A DNA stretch of 64,000 nt from Brasilonema angustatum HA4187-MV1 (GCA_019359695.1 JAHHGV010000001.1:186001-250000); one strand, 5' to 3'; counted from the first letter of the stretch, positions 18,122 to 27,617 are shown. Notes: generated by a model not told the origin, from the letters alone. Made by a program: numbers and translations.

Positions 18122-20785
18122 TTATTTTTCTTTTTCTGGCGGTAATCCTAACTCTTTACGAAATTCTTGGTCATAGATTGCTTGCTGCCAATTCTTGGCT
18201 TGCTTAACTTGTTTTGGTGTTAAGTTTTTGGCACCACTGAGGTCGGCATTACTGAGGTCAGCACTATTGAAGTAGGCACCCCTGAGGTCGGCATTACTGA
18301 GGTTGGCACCATAGAGGTTGGCATTACTGAGGTCGGCATTACTGAGGTATGCATTAATGAGGTAGGCATTAATGAGGTCGGCACCATAGAGTTCGGCACC
18401 CCTGAGGTCGGCACCATAGAGGTCGGCACTACTGAGGTAGGCATTATTGAGGTAGGCATTATTGAGGTCGGCACTACTGAGCTTGGCATTATTGAGGTAG
18501 GCATTATTGAGGTTGGCACCCCTGAGGTTGGCACTACTGAGGTCGGCACTGCTGAGGTTGGCCTTACTGAGGTTGGCACTACTGAGGTCGGCACTGCTGA
18601 GGTTGGCCTTACTGAGGTTGGCATTACTGAGGTTGGCACCCCTGAGGTCAATTTTATTTAGGGAAGCGCCGAGCTTCACAAGTTCTTCAAGTGCTTCGAT
18701 TCTAGGATAACTTTCTTTCTGTCCTTTAAATTTCTCTACTTCATTACGCAAATTACTAACTCTTATTTCCCGATAGCCAGTAAATCCTAAAAATATCGTT
18801 AAAAATATAATTGGAATAACTATAAAACCAATTAGCCTTAAGCGATTATTTCGTCTATAGTTAAGACTTTTTTGAATGAACTCGTAAGCTAAAGGAGATA
18901 ATCTCAACAGAGTAATTTGCTCTTTTTGAAAAGCCTGAGCTGAATTTAACTGTTTGCCCCCAAGCAGATAATCCTTTGACTTGTTCTTATCTCGCCACTC
19001 TATTGCTCCTGTTTCGATTTTACGCTGTTGTATTAATTTCTCTCGATTCTCATTAACCCATTGACGTAAGCGTTCCCATTCACGAATCAGTGCTTCATGA
19101 ACAACTTCTACTGTTTCTTGTTCTGACTTATCATTACGTCCTGTAACTACTAAACGCGATTCTCTCCCAGCTAAATACGCGATTAATTCCCAATTCTCTT
19201 TACCTACTTCTTCCAAAGTTGCGACTCGTCTCGTATCTTCCGTGCCTTCTCCTAACCTCACTAATTGCAGAAAAATACGCTGCGCTTGCTTTTGTTGTGT
19301 ATCACTAAGTTTGTGGTAAATTGACTCAGCGTGTTTTATTAAAGCTTGTTTAATGCCTCCAATTTCATCATAGGCCTTATGAGTCAGTTGATTATCGTTC
19401 TGCTTTAACCATAATTGAGTTAAGGCAAATTCTAACAACGGCAAGTTCCCTGGCTCTTGTCCCACATCATCCAAAATTCTTTGAGCTAAATGCGTTTGGA
19501 GTTGTACATTTAATTTTTGAGCGGGTTGTTCAATGGCTCTTTGTAATTCTTCTCGACTCATTAAACCCAGTGGTTTAAATTGAATTTGCTGTAATGCATC
19601 GCTAAAGGGACGATACGAAAGAACATAACCGTAAAAATCGGCTCGTAATGTGAAAACCAATGTTATGCTTTTTTGATTAACAGCTAAGAGTAACGTATCA
19701 ATGAAGCGCTGTTGTTCTTCCTTATCTTGGTATTGGGTATAAAGTTCCTCAAACTGGTCTACAATTAACAAAAAGCGTTTGTTAGGTTTTTTCTCTAGAA
19801 CTTGGGATACAACTTGATGTAATTTCACTTCACCTTTTTTTAGACTTTCTGCTAACCTACCTACTTGAATGGCTTTTTCAACTTTATTAATATCTGGTTC
19901 CAATTGACGCACTAAAGCCAAAGCAAGTTCATCAAAAGGTTGGCTCTTAGGACGAAACGATTCAATCAACCAAGTTCCTTCTTCTCGCAATCTTGGAATT
20001 AATCCAGCAAATACAACAGATGATTTTCCACTTCCACTTGCACCTATAACTGCAACCAAGGGTTGCTGATGAGTCATTTGAAATAACTCCTGGGTAAATG
20101 TTTCTCGTCCAAAAAAGAAGGCTGCATCTTTCTCATCAAAAGCAGATAATCCAAGGTATGGGTTGGGGGGAATATCACCTGCAACAAATTCAATATCAGC
20201 CGGATGGATTGATGAAACTTTTAGGACTGGAGTTTGGTCTTCTTTTAACCCAACTAACTGAGCACAACCTAATTCATGAGCAAATGGGACTTCATTGCCA
20301 GCAGCAAGTGCATCATAGAAGGCAACAGCAAAATTAACTGCTGCTTTATCCCCAATCGTTTTATTCATGCCAATGACATATTTGATGTACTGGCTGATGG
20401 CTTGGGCTTGTTTTTCTGAGTAGCAAGCGTTCAAAACAACACACTCAACGCCTGTAACCGCAAATAACTTAAACAACTTAGCCAGCGCTTCTTGTTCAAT
20501 CAACACTGGTTGTCCTGTTTCATCTTCTAGAACAATTCCATCCTCTCCTGTTCCGTGACCGCAGAAGTGAATAATTTGGGGCTGGTACTCTAGAATAGCT
20601 CGGTAAAAGTCACGCTGCCGCACAGCCCATTTTTGCACCAATCTAAACAGCTCGCGGTTCTTTGCCAGTTGCAAACCAAGGTCTATCTCCCGTACTTCCT
20701 CATCGAGTCGTAATCGAGCAGTACTTGTAGGATTTGCTGCTAGTATCAAAATGGTTTTAGACGTGTTACGACTCATAACTTTCAT
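18122..20785 (-). CDS. CHAT-like protease, STAND NTPase and pentapeptide-repeat protein
   Basis: 887 aa, four parts. Residues 10-190 form a caspase-like CHAT domain with His77 (HFCGHG) and Cys121 (VVLNACYS) as the dyad. From ~208 (NPYLGLSAFDEKDAAFFFGRE) comes a STAND-type P-loop NTPase: Walker A GASGSGKSS (248-256), Walker B LLIVDQFEE (~339-347), then a helical region. A single membrane segment lies at ~651-671. Residues ~713-853 are about 28 pentapeptide repeats (A-N/D-L-x-x), ending in a KQAKNWQQAIYD tail. STAND/CHAT fusions are thought to act as switches in signalling, defence or cell death. Here the pentapeptide solenoid takes the place of the usual WD40 or TPR sensor. Role inferred; no partner proven. 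Confidence 0.92.
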   Translation of the reverse strand: MKVMSRNTSKTILILAANPTSTARLRLDEEVREIDLGLQLAKNRELFRLVQKWAVRQRDFYRAILEYQPQIIHFCGHGTGEDGIVLEDETGQPVLIEQEALAKLFKLFAVTGVECVVLNACYSEKQAQAISQYIKYVIGMNKTIGDKAAVNFAVAFYDALAAGNEVPFAHELGCAQLVGLKEDQTPVLKVSSIHPADIEFVAGDIPPNPYLGLSAFDEKDAAFFFGRETFTQELFQMTHQQPLVAVIGASGSGKSSVVFAGLIPRLREEGTWLIESFRPKSQPFDELALALVRQLEPDINKVEKAIQVGRLAESLKKGEVKLHQVVSQVLEKKPNKRFLLIVDQFEELYTQYQDKEEQQRFIDTLLLAVNQKSITLVFTLRADFYGYVLSYRPFSDALQQIQFKPLGLMSREELQRAIEQPAQKLNVQLQTHLAQRILDDVGQEPGNLPLLEFALTQLWLKQNDNQLTHKAYDEIGGIKQALIKHAESIYHKLSDTQQKQAQRIFLQLVRLGEGTEDTRRVATLEEVGKENWELIAYLAGRESRLVVTGRNDKSEQETVEVVHEALIREWERLRQWVNENREKLIQQRKIETGAIEWRDKNKSKDYLLGGKQLNSAQAFQKEQITLLRLSPLAYEFIQKSLNYRRNNRLRLIGFIVIPIIFLTIFLGFTGYREIRVSNLRNEVEKFKGQKESYPRIEALEELVKLGASLNKIDLRGANLSNANLSKANLSSADLSSANLSKANLSSADLSSANLRGANLNNAYLNNAKLSSADLNNAYLNNAYLSSADLYGADLRGAELYGADLINAYLINAYLSNADLSNANLYGANLSNADLRGAYFNSADLSNADLSGAKNLTPKQVKQAKNWQQAIYDQEFRKELGLPPEKEK
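18236..18655 (-). repeat. 15-bp tandem repeats within the pentapeptide region
   Basis: About 28 head-to-tail 15-bp units, on the plus strand mostly of the form ggtnggcannantga, encoding the pentapeptides of the CHAT/STAND protein. Several multi-unit blocks are near-identical to each other, for example the two around 18525-18570 and 18585-18630. This points to recent duplication or gene conversion. Other frames through the block stay open, giving spurious ORFs. Confidence 0.85.
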
Positions 20786-20953
20786 GAGGGGGCAGGTGTT
20801 GGCTTACACTTTCACTAATCAGTAGCGTATGATTACAGAAAAAACTAGGGTATTGGCTTAACTTTTGTTTTTTATAAGTTTAATCAAAGTAGACTTATGC
20901 AGTATCACGTTGTTTACCTTACCCTGTCACTACTGATTTTTTACGCCTCAGCG

Positions 20954-21850
20954 TCAATGCACAAAATCAAAATAGCGAGAGAATAACCAGAGAACTCCCC
21001 CAGTCAGCAGTAAACAAACAATTCCCGCTACACCAGCAAGGGGTTTTTTATTCTTACCTGTCACCCACTCCGAGACGTTACCTGTGTAATCAATGAGTGC
21101 GGCTGTGTCTACTGTGGCGATCGCCCATATCCATCCAGTATGCAATCCCCAAGCTAAGCCTATACTCCCCCCATCCACAAACCGTGCTAGTACCAACACC
21201 ATCCCCATAAACCAGAGTCCAGGTAACTGTGGGATGGTTTCTTTTTGCTCCCAAACCAAGTGTAGCAAAGCAAAAATCGAGCTAGAAATGAGCGCTGCTA
21301 CCCAAACAGAACCACCTTTCTCTAGTTCAGTAAACACAAACCCACGAAAAATTAGCTCCTCAATACCACCTACAAATAACGCCACTAACAAAATAGGTAG
21401 TAAGATAGGTCGCACAAGCTTAATATTTGACCATTGAAAAGAGCACCATCCTAGCCACAATTGCCATAAAAAAACTAATGTTATACTAAATATTCCTAAA
21501 GCTAAACCTACCACCAATGAATATAGAGTTGAAACATTTCCAATCAAGCCGTAATCTGAGAAAGGTGTATCGGTGAACCAACTAGTTCCCCACAAAATCA
21601 GGGGAGCTAGTAAGTAGAGAGATACTAGTAAAGGTAACTTTTTTTCTGGCTGCAAAAGTTGAGAAGGTTGCCATTTGAGGACAAACGCTGTTAAAGCTGC
21701 TATGGGTAACCAGCAGGACACCCAAATAATAAAGAAAGCCATCACAACAAACAATACTGGTGCATCTTTTAAGGATGACAGTAAAAAGTTGACTGATGGC
21801 TCATGTAACGATATGAAAGTAAATAAAAAAACACAATTGACTTCTTGCAT
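20954..21850 (-). CDS. CPBP family intramembrane glutamic endopeptidase
   Basis: 298 aa with about eight membrane segments. Abi/CPBP motifs: Glu164-Glu165 in GGIEELIFRG (motif 1, with Arg169), His197 in FALLHL (motif 2) and His237 in LAWGLHTGW (motif 3). Such enzymes cleave membrane or prenylated substrates, and some protect producers from bacteriocins. It is transcribed toward the CHAT/STAND gene, 168 bp upstream of it, so co-transcription is possible. The first ~20 residues are uncertain; internal starts exist before the first hydrophobic segment. Substrate unknown. Confidence 0.9.
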   Translation of the reverse strand: MQEVNCVFLFTFISLHEPSVNFLLSSLKDAPVLFVVMAFFIIWVSCWLPIAALTAFVLKWQPSQLLQPEKKLPLLVSLYLLAPLILWGTSWFTDTPFSDYGLIGNVSTLYSLVVGLALGIFSITLVFLWQLWLGWCSFQWSNIKLVRPILLPILLVALFVGGIEELIFRGFVFTELEKGGSVWVAALISSSIFALLHLVWEQKETIPQLPGLWFMGMVLVLARFVDGGSIGLAWGLHTGWIWAIATVDTAALIDYTGNVSEWVTGKNKKPLAGVAGIVCLLLTGGVLWLFSRYFDFVH

Positions 21851-22122
21851 AGTAGAAACATTTTATTTTGGTCAGAGAAAAGTTTTCTTAATTTGGAGCA
21901 GCTTTCAAGTAGGGATAGCTAGGTTGCGCTTCTTTTCCCACTACCTCAAGTATTGCTCATCTAATCGCTCTTCTTTTTGTTGACCAAACTTTTACTAAAA
22001 TGAATCATGCATCCAAGAAGTCTAATTGTTTTTTTATTCAAAAATTTTTTAAAATTTGACTCTCGCCGTAAAGACAAGTTGTCCAGCGTTTGCCTTAAAC
22101 TTGCCTCTACGATCACAAAAGT

Positions 22123-22587
22123 TTATTCCTCCTCTTCGTCATCGTCTTCAAAATCTTCCTCGTCTTCAAGCTCTTCATCATAGATTTCTGCGTCTTCATC
22201 ATGCTGGAGTAGCTTTTTATCACTATCAACTTGAATTAAGTGAATATGCTTGTAACCCAGCTTAATTTCAAACTCATCACCTGGCTTTAAACCCATTGCT
22301 TTGGTATAAGTTGCACCAATCACAATCTGACCGTTTTGATGGACACTAACCCTGTAGGTAGGTTCACGCCCACGACCATCTTTTGGTGCTTCTGGACTTA
22401 AGGGAATTCCCCTAGCCGAGAGCAAAGCATCATAAAAGTCGGTTAGATTGACACGAACTTGGTTATTTTTTGTAACGGTGTAATAACCACACTGCTTTGC
22501 TCTTTCTCGCCTTGGCAAGTTAGAAAGTTCTTTTACTTTAGCTAGCAGTGTTTTCCCAGTTAATGCAGCAGTTGCGGTTTCAGTCAT
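22123..22587 (-). CDS. cyanobacterial AbrB-family transcriptional regulator (cyAbrB)
   Basis: 154 aa. The N-terminal half (LTGKTLLAKVKELSNLPRRE, CGYYT, NLTDFYDALLSA) and the C-terminal AbrB-like domain (YRVSVHQNGQIVIGATYTKAMGLKPGDEFEIKLG) are typical of cyanobacterial AbrB regulators, which have the DNA-binding domain at the C-terminus and control carbon/nitrogen and, in Anabaena, heterocyst-related genes. A very acidic tail (residues ~128-154, almost all Asp/Glu) follows. I cannot decide whether it is the cyAbrB1 or cyAbrB2 paralogue. Monocistronic, with a long gene-free region upstream. Confidence 0.93.
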   Translation of the reverse strand: MTETATAALTGKTLLAKVKELSNLPRRERAKQCGYYTVTKNNQVRVNLTDFYDALLSARGIPLSPEAPKDGRGREPTYRVSVHQNGQIVIGATYTKAMGLKPGDEFEIKLGYKHIHLIQVDSDKKLLQHDEDAEIYDEELEDEEDFEDDDEEEE

Positions 22588-23957
22588 TATGCTTCAAATA
22601 TCCTCACTCTCTCCAAACAAATAAACAAATCATCTTCTGCCAGTACTTGGCTTTTTGACATCTGCACAACGTTGCTTCAGACCCAATACCAGAGGGGTTA
22701 TTCCTCCATATAGGGTGAGCCACAAGAGTTTCTGTTACGATTGACCACAACAGAAGATGGTTGTAGTTGTCACAGGCATTAATTTTCGTAATTTTACGCC
22801 ATTTCTAACCATCATTTGCCATCTGAAACGAAATAATTCTCTTTTTTGGCACTACTAAAGTGGAGCAACTTTGAACAACTACAAATTGGGGAGACAAAAA
22901 GCGATGACACTGCGCCCTTAGGGGTTCCCAAGGGGGATGCAAAGTGTCCGGGTGAGGATTTTCATCCCGATTTCTCGCCGTTTCGCCGTTGTGTTCTACC
23001 ACGACCAAACAAGTCGTAGACCCAATAAATTGCAGGCTTTTTACTTTCCTAACTCTGTCTTAATTGACCTTGAGTCGTAGGGTTTTACCCATTTCTCCTC
23101 AAGAAACATGATTGACAGCATAGTATTTTCCTAAGGTTGTGCTGACATACAACCTTTTATCCTGCTAGTAGAGACCATAAATTTCTTGCCCCCACTTTAT
23201 TACAAAGAAACAAAGCAGTAACAGTCGCACTTACACGGCGATTGCTACTGGTTTTGTTGCCTCATAATTTTATATTAAATAGTAGCATGGTTTAATAATA
23301 GCAAAATAGGTGTTTAACTTTGAATTCAACTTGCTGATACACTTTTTTATAAATTTTTATGGTTGGGATGAGTATTGCTGGTCGGGTTTTCTAAAAATTG
23401 ATTTAATTTAGACAAGCAGTTTTAACGAGATGAGTGAGAAGCTAGAGTTTCTTGATCAAGAGATCAAGATGTTCATTAAGAGCTTTAACAATTCTATATA
23501 ACCAAAAAAATGCAGCTTCACGACCAATTGAGGGATTTTTTGACTCAGGGCTTGTTTAACTCGTCTTGACATCAAGATATAGTTATAATCCAAGGAGCAT
23601 TGAATTTGGAAATTTTCGCACCTTAGAATGAACTTAAGTCTGACTTCCAGTGTCGCTGTATTTTACTCTTGTTCCTCATAAGCCCAAATATAGAAATTAA
23701 TTGTCAAGCCGTGAGCATTTTTTTCTGGTAATCTGGCTATTGACACATCTGGTGTTAAACCCATTGGGTAGTAATACAACTGAGATTTTGATGATTATCC
23801 TTAAACTATAATGAGTAGCTCTTTAATCATCAGCCTATTAACAGCTAGCTTTTAATTAAGGGCAACAAGAGTATAGCTCACTTATTGGTGAGCTACTCCA
23901 TAGTGGAAATTATTGCCAAAGATGGGTATAGCAATTTAAAAACTTTGGTTGGTAGTC
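22588..23957. other. 1.37-kb intergenic region, no gene seen
   Basis: Lies between the divergent cyAbrB and sdhB genes. No ORF with ribosome site or family resemblance; the minus-strand frame 22805-23008 is unsupported. The part at 22900-23030 is GC-richer and has local complementarity (cccttaggggttcccaaggg), so an untranslated leader or small RNA of cyAbrB is conceivable. The rest is AT-rich. Confidence 0.5.
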
Positions 23958-24968
23958 ATGGAAGTTATTTTTAAGATCATACGGCAACAACAAAATTCCT
24001 CTCCGATAGTGCAGAATTACCATTTGGATGTTGAAGGGGGGAATACAATCCTAGATTGTCTCAATCTTATTAAGTGGGAGCAAGATGGGACATTGGCATT
24101 TCGCAAAAATTGTCGCAACACGATTTGTGGTAGCTGCGCAATGCGAATCAATGGGCGTTCTGCTTTGGCTTGTAAGGAAAATGTTGGCAGTGAAATTGCT
24201 AAATTGGAACAAACGGTTACAACAGGAAGTCATAGAAATGGCATTCCAGAAATCATCATCGCACCACTAGGCAATATGCCTGTTATCAAAGATTTAGTGG
24301 TAGATATGAGCAGTTTTTGGAACAACCTTGAGGCGGTTACTCCTTATGTGAGTACAGCAGGGCGTAACATCCCAGAAAGAGAATTTTTACAAACACCCCA
24401 AGAGCGATCGCGTCTTGATGAAACTGGTAATTGTATCATGTGTGGAGCTTGCTACTCTGAGTGCAATGCTCGTGAAGTTGACCCAAATTTTGTTGGCCCC
24501 CACGCACTGGCTAAAGCTTACCGCATGGTAGCTGACTCTCGTGATCAGAAAACCGAAAGTCGTTTAGAAGAATATAACGAAGGAACTAAGGGAGTTTGGG
24601 GTTGCACCCGTTGTTTTTACTGTAATTCCGTATGTCCAATGGATGTCGCCCCATTAGACCAAATCACAAAAATCAAGCAGGAAATTCTTGAACGCAAACA
24701 AGCAAGCGACAGCCGTTCAATTCGCCATCGCAAAGTATTGATAGACTTAGTTAAAGAAGGCGGTTGGATTGATGAGCGTCAATTTGGTATACAAGTAGTT
24801 GGGAACTATTTTAAAGACCTCAAAGGGTTGCTCAGTCTTGCTCCCCTTGGGTTAAGAATGATAACCCGAGGTAAGTTTCCTCTTTCGTTTGAACCTTCCG
24901 AAGGAACTCAACAAGTGCGATCGCTGATTCAAGCCGTCAAGCAAGAAGAAAATAGAGATAAGAAATAA
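23958..24968 (+). CDS. sdhB: succinate dehydrogenase/fumarate reductase iron-sulfur subunit
   Basis: 336 aa. The N-terminal plant-type [2Fe-2S] domain has CRNTICGSC and a fourth Cys in SALAC. The C-terminal ferredoxin domain has CIMCGACYSEC and CTRCFYCNSVCP. The second motif has the extra Cys that would allow a second [4Fe-4S] cluster in place of the [3Fe-4S] of mitochondrial-type SdhB, as described for archaeal enzymes. It feeds succinate electrons to plastoquinone in thylakoid or cytoplasmic membranes. The C-terminal ~90 residues exceed the classic length. The ATG at 23958 is preferred over an upstream TTG. No sdhA nearby, as usual in cyanobacteria. Confidence 0.93.
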   Translation: MEVIFKIIRQQQNSSPIVQNYHLDVEGGNTILDCLNLIKWEQDGTLAFRKNCRNTICGSCAMRINGRSALACKENVGSEIAKLEQTVTTGSHRNGIPEIIIAPLGNMPVIKDLVVDMSSFWNNLEAVTPYVSTAGRNIPEREFLQTPQERSRLDETGNCIMCGACYSECNAREVDPNFVGPHALAKAYRMVADSRDQKTESRLEEYNEGTKGVWGCTRCFYCNSVCPMDVAPLDQITKIKQEILERKQASDSRSIRHRKVLIDLVKEGGWIDERQFGIQVVGNYFKDLKGLLSLAPLGLRMITRGKFPLSFEPSEGTQQVRSLIQAVKQEENRDKK

Positions 24969-25092
24969 GGCAGATACGGGGAGAGTCATCGAAGAGGAAA
25001 GGGAGTAGGGGAGAAATCCCTTGGAAAAAGAACCCTTTCCTGTGCTTATGATCAATCATAAAAGCTCTCCTTGCTCATCTGCCTCATATCCC

Positions 25093-25623
25093 TTAACGTG
25101 GATCTTGAGGTATATTCAGCGGTTGTCCGGAACGGTTATAAACTAAAATATCCCATTGCCCATTCACACTAGACTCAAAAGCAATCCTATTACCATCAGC
25201 ACTCATTGTTGGATGACGAACTTCTGCTTGCAGGTTGGCAGTCAAATTTCTTAATTGACGTGTATCTCTATCATAAAGAAAGATAGCCGAGCGACCCTGT
25301 CTACTACCTGCAAAGACGATATAACGACCACTTTCAGAAACAGCAGGATGAGAAGCGACAGTATCAAAGGAATTTAGACCGGGCAAATCTACCAAACTGC
25401 CAGTGACTTTGTCAAACATATAAATATCTTGCCTACCCCCTCGGTCACTCGCAAAAACGATATATCTTCTTGAGATTTGGGGATCTAATTCCGAAGCAGA
25501 ACTATTAAGACTTAGTCCGCCTGGATCGTAAGGATAGTTCACTATGCGTGGGTAACCAACACAGCCACTTAACAAACTAGCTGTAACAAATATAGGTAAA
25601 AAAATAGAATGTTTCATAGTCAT
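25093..25623 (-). CDS. TolB-like beta-propeller lipoprotein (second of pair)
   Basis: 176 aa lipoprotein (lipobox LLSGC, Cys21). The mature part carries three to four TolB/WD40-like PD40 blades, seen as SRRYIVFASDRGGRQDIYMFD, SGRYIVFAGSRQGRSAIFLYD and GNRIAFESSVNGQWDILVYN. That is too few for a closed six-blade propeller, so it may pair with itself or with its neighbour. It is paralogous to the gene 42 bp upstream (same strand), suggesting an operon and tandem duplication. Envelope protein; precise role unknown. Confidence 0.85.
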   Translation of the reverse strand: MTMKHSIFLPIFVTASLLSGCVGYPRIVNYPYDPGGLSLNSSASELDPQISRRYIVFASDRGGRQDIYMFDKVTGSLVDLPGLNSFDTVASHPAVSESGRYIVFAGSRQGRSAIFLYDRDTRQLRNLTANLQAEVRHPTMSADGNRIAFESSVNGQWDILVYNRSGQPLNIPQDPR

Positions 25624-25664
25624 GAGTCATGAGTCGAAGACTTAAGACTTTTACACCATCCCCC

Positions 25665-26225
25665 TTATGGAGGTGCACCCACCGATGCGCCATTGTCTAT
25701 ATCTAACTCAACATCCGGTCCGCGATCTAAAACTTCAATATCCCACTGACCACGGCTAGCAGTTTCAAAGACAACATAACGCCCATTTGGGCTGATACTT
25801 GGATTTCTGATCCAGCCACGATAGGTTGGGGTAAGAATTTGCGACTGTTGCGTAGCGCGATCATAAAGCGCCACCACTGGTCTACCTTGGTCACTAGTCA
25901 TATAAGCAATGTAACGTCCGGTGTAGCTGAGGCTAGGACTTTCGACAATTGTTTCCGGTTGGTTTAAGCGCGGTGTTTGAATAAACTGTTGCTGATCCAA
26001 GTCATACACCAGCAGTTGGTGACTACCATTGCGATTAGAGACAAATCCTAAAAAACGACCATTTCCACTCAACGCTGGTTGCTGTTCCGTGTAACGGCTG
26101 TTGAGAGAAGTCGGTCCAAGAGGGATATCGCTATAACTACAAGATACAAGCAAACTTGCCAATGCAAAAGTTAGACCCCAAGGAATTTGCCTTTGGAGCC
26201 AAAAACTAGGTGTAATTTTCCTCAC
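25665..26225 (-). CDS. TolB-like beta-propeller lipoprotein (first of pair)
   Basis: 186 aa lipoprotein (lipobox LLVSC, near residue 29). PD40 repeats: GRFLGFVSNRNGSHQLLVYD, TGRYIAYMTSDQGRPVVALYD and NGRYVVFETASRGQWDIEVLD. The domain plan and spacing match the downstream gene, and both end with a QWDI blade. Sequence similarity is moderate, so the duplication is not recent. It sits 53 bp after ycf66, so psbX, ycf66 and the two lipoproteins may share transcription. Confidence 0.85.
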   Translation of the reverse strand: MRKITPSFWLQRQIPWGLTFALASLLVSCSYSDIPLGPTSLNSRYTEQQPALSGNGRFLGFVSNRNGSHQLLVYDLDQQQFIQTPRLNQPETIVESPSLSYTGRYIAYMTSDQGRPVVALYDRATQQSQILTPTYRGWIRNPSISPNGRYVVFETASRGQWDIEVLDRGPDVELDIDNGASVGAPP

Positions 26226-26278
26226 CTCAACTTTTTTCGTTACGCTTTCGCGTCTTCCACCTAATCTTATTTATAGAT

Positions 26279-27202
26279 TTATAGATCATCATCAAATTTC
26301 GATGAGCTATCTCGATCTTGATCGGAACGCTCAGGACGGTCTAATGGTTTGTATTCAACATACTCACTAGAAATGACATCATCATCCTCACGTCCCCTTT
26401 GAGGAGTGGATTCACTGGGCGATCGCCGTTTTCTCGGTCTTGCAGGAACATCCTGATCACGAGTTTCTGGACGTACTGTTCCATTACTACCACGACGCGA
26501 AGGTCGTCTTTCTTCAGTAGTCGAGCTGCCCCACTCATCAACTACTCTATCGGAACCACCCCAATCTTCATCTTCAATCCTTTCTGAAGGGCGTACAGAA
26601 CGTCCAGAACTCCGACGACGGGTTTTGTCAGTTTTGTCACTTGATATCGGTCTTTCGCTACCATTGCGACGTTCTGAGCGACGAGGAGTTTCATCTTCGT
26701 AGTAATCATCCTGAGATGAACGGTTCTCCCTGCTACCCGAAATACGACCACGCACGGGGCGCTCATCGTAGTCATCATCATAAGGCAGTGGTTCTAACTC
26801 AGCGTCTACCTGTGCCTTATACTTCTTGTTGTACCTATAGTTGTCGCTAACTTCTCGTTCGTCATCAACAATGGGAGTGTTACGCTTGGCTTGCTGAGTC
26901 GCTATACCCCGCAGGCGAATACTTTCCACCGCAAAAAATATAGTTGAGCCTGCCAAAAGCAACTGACCAAATTGTAAAATCGGATCCAGACGCCAACCTT
27001 GGAATATGAGAATGAAGCCGCAGAGTAAACCCACAGCAGCAAAAAAGATATCCTGGTCGCGTGAGAGTTCTGGACGCACAGTGCGGAGAAAATACAGTGC
27101 TGCCCCAGCCACAGCCAAGAAAATTCCTAGGATACTGGCTGAGTTTGCCCCAAAATTGACTTGAGCCAGAACACTGGCTGAGTTCAGCCCAAACATTAGC
27201 AT
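26279..27202 (-). CDS. ycf66: Ycf66 family protein
   Basis: 307 aa. The first ~100 residues are the Ycf66 domain: an N-terminal NFGANSASILGI segment and three membrane helices with a short RTVRPELSRDQD loop. Ycf66 is conserved in cyanobacteria and some plastids; its function is unproven. The long C-terminal tail (residues ~110-307) is highly charged, Arg/Ser/Asp-rich and probably disordered, and is not part of the conserved domain. ATGs at 27202 and 27196 are both possible. Downstream of psbX on the same strand, a common pairing. Confidence 0.92.
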   Translation of the reverse strand: MLMFGLNSASVLAQVNFGANSASILGIFLAVAGAALYFLRTVRPELSRDQDIFFAAVGLLCGFILIFQGWRLDPILQFGQLLLAGSTIFFAVESIRLRGIATQQAKRNTPIVDDEREVSDNYRYNKKYKAQVDAELEPLPYDDDYDERPVRGRISGSRENRSSQDDYYEDETPRRSERRNGSERPISSDKTDKTRRRSSGRSVRPSERIEDEDWGGSDRVVDEWGSSTTEERRPSRRGSNGTVRPETRDQDVPARPRKRRSPSESTPQRGREDDDVISSEYVEYKPLDRPERSDQDRDSSSKFDDDL

Positions 27203-27497
27203 CGTTGTTTACCTAATATCAAAATCTATGTTAGCGAGTCAGAATTGAAATCTCTACTGTAATTAGACACAATATACTTTAAGGATGTGAATTTGCCACT
27301 CGGGCTAAGCGAAGCAACACTTAACTTTGTCCCTACATTATGACCCAAAGCTAACAAGTCTGTGTCTGCCGGCTCAGTAAGCTTAGTATAAGTATTTTTT
27401 TATAATGAATTGCTAAGAGTTAGCAATTGAGCAGTGAACTGGCGGAAAATCAGTTTTAATACTAGAGGCGTGGTATGCCACGCCCCTATGAGATCTC

Positions 27498-27617
27498 TTA
27501 TGAACGCTGGATTTTATCCTTCTGGCTCACAAAAACCAATCCTACTGTGGCGGGGACAACAACAATTAATGCACCCCAAAACAGACTCCAAAGGAAGTTT
27601 GCTAAAGATGGCGTCAT
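27498..27617 (-). CDS. psbX: photosystem II protein PsbX
   Basis: 39 aa: a short N-terminus ([13 protein letters not shown]), one membrane helix ([18 protein letters not shown]) and a polar KDKIQ end. This is the PsbX subunit, which binds near the QB site region of photosystem II in thylakoids. The ATG is preceded by a weak aagg. The gene precedes ycf66 by 295 bp on the same strand. Confidence 0.95.
   Translation of the reverse strand: MTPSLANFLWSLFWGALIVVVPATVGLVFVSQKDKIQRS

Noticed and set aside
17944-18207. 87-codon plus-strand frame overlapping the CHAT gene 3' end
   Set aside because: Unusual composition, overlaps a well-supported gene, no ribosome site.
18220-18651. Open frames on both strands through the pentapeptide region (also 18507-18710)
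   Set aside because: They are by-products of the 15-bp repeats; low-complexity peptides with no ribosome site.
18122-20785. Pentapeptide protein as a Qnr-type gyrase protector
   Set aside because: The repeats are fused to CHAT and STAND domains and a membrane segment, unlike stand-alone Qnr proteins.
22805-23008. 67-codon minus-strand frame upstream of cyAbrB
   Set aside because: No start signal and no recognisable sequence.
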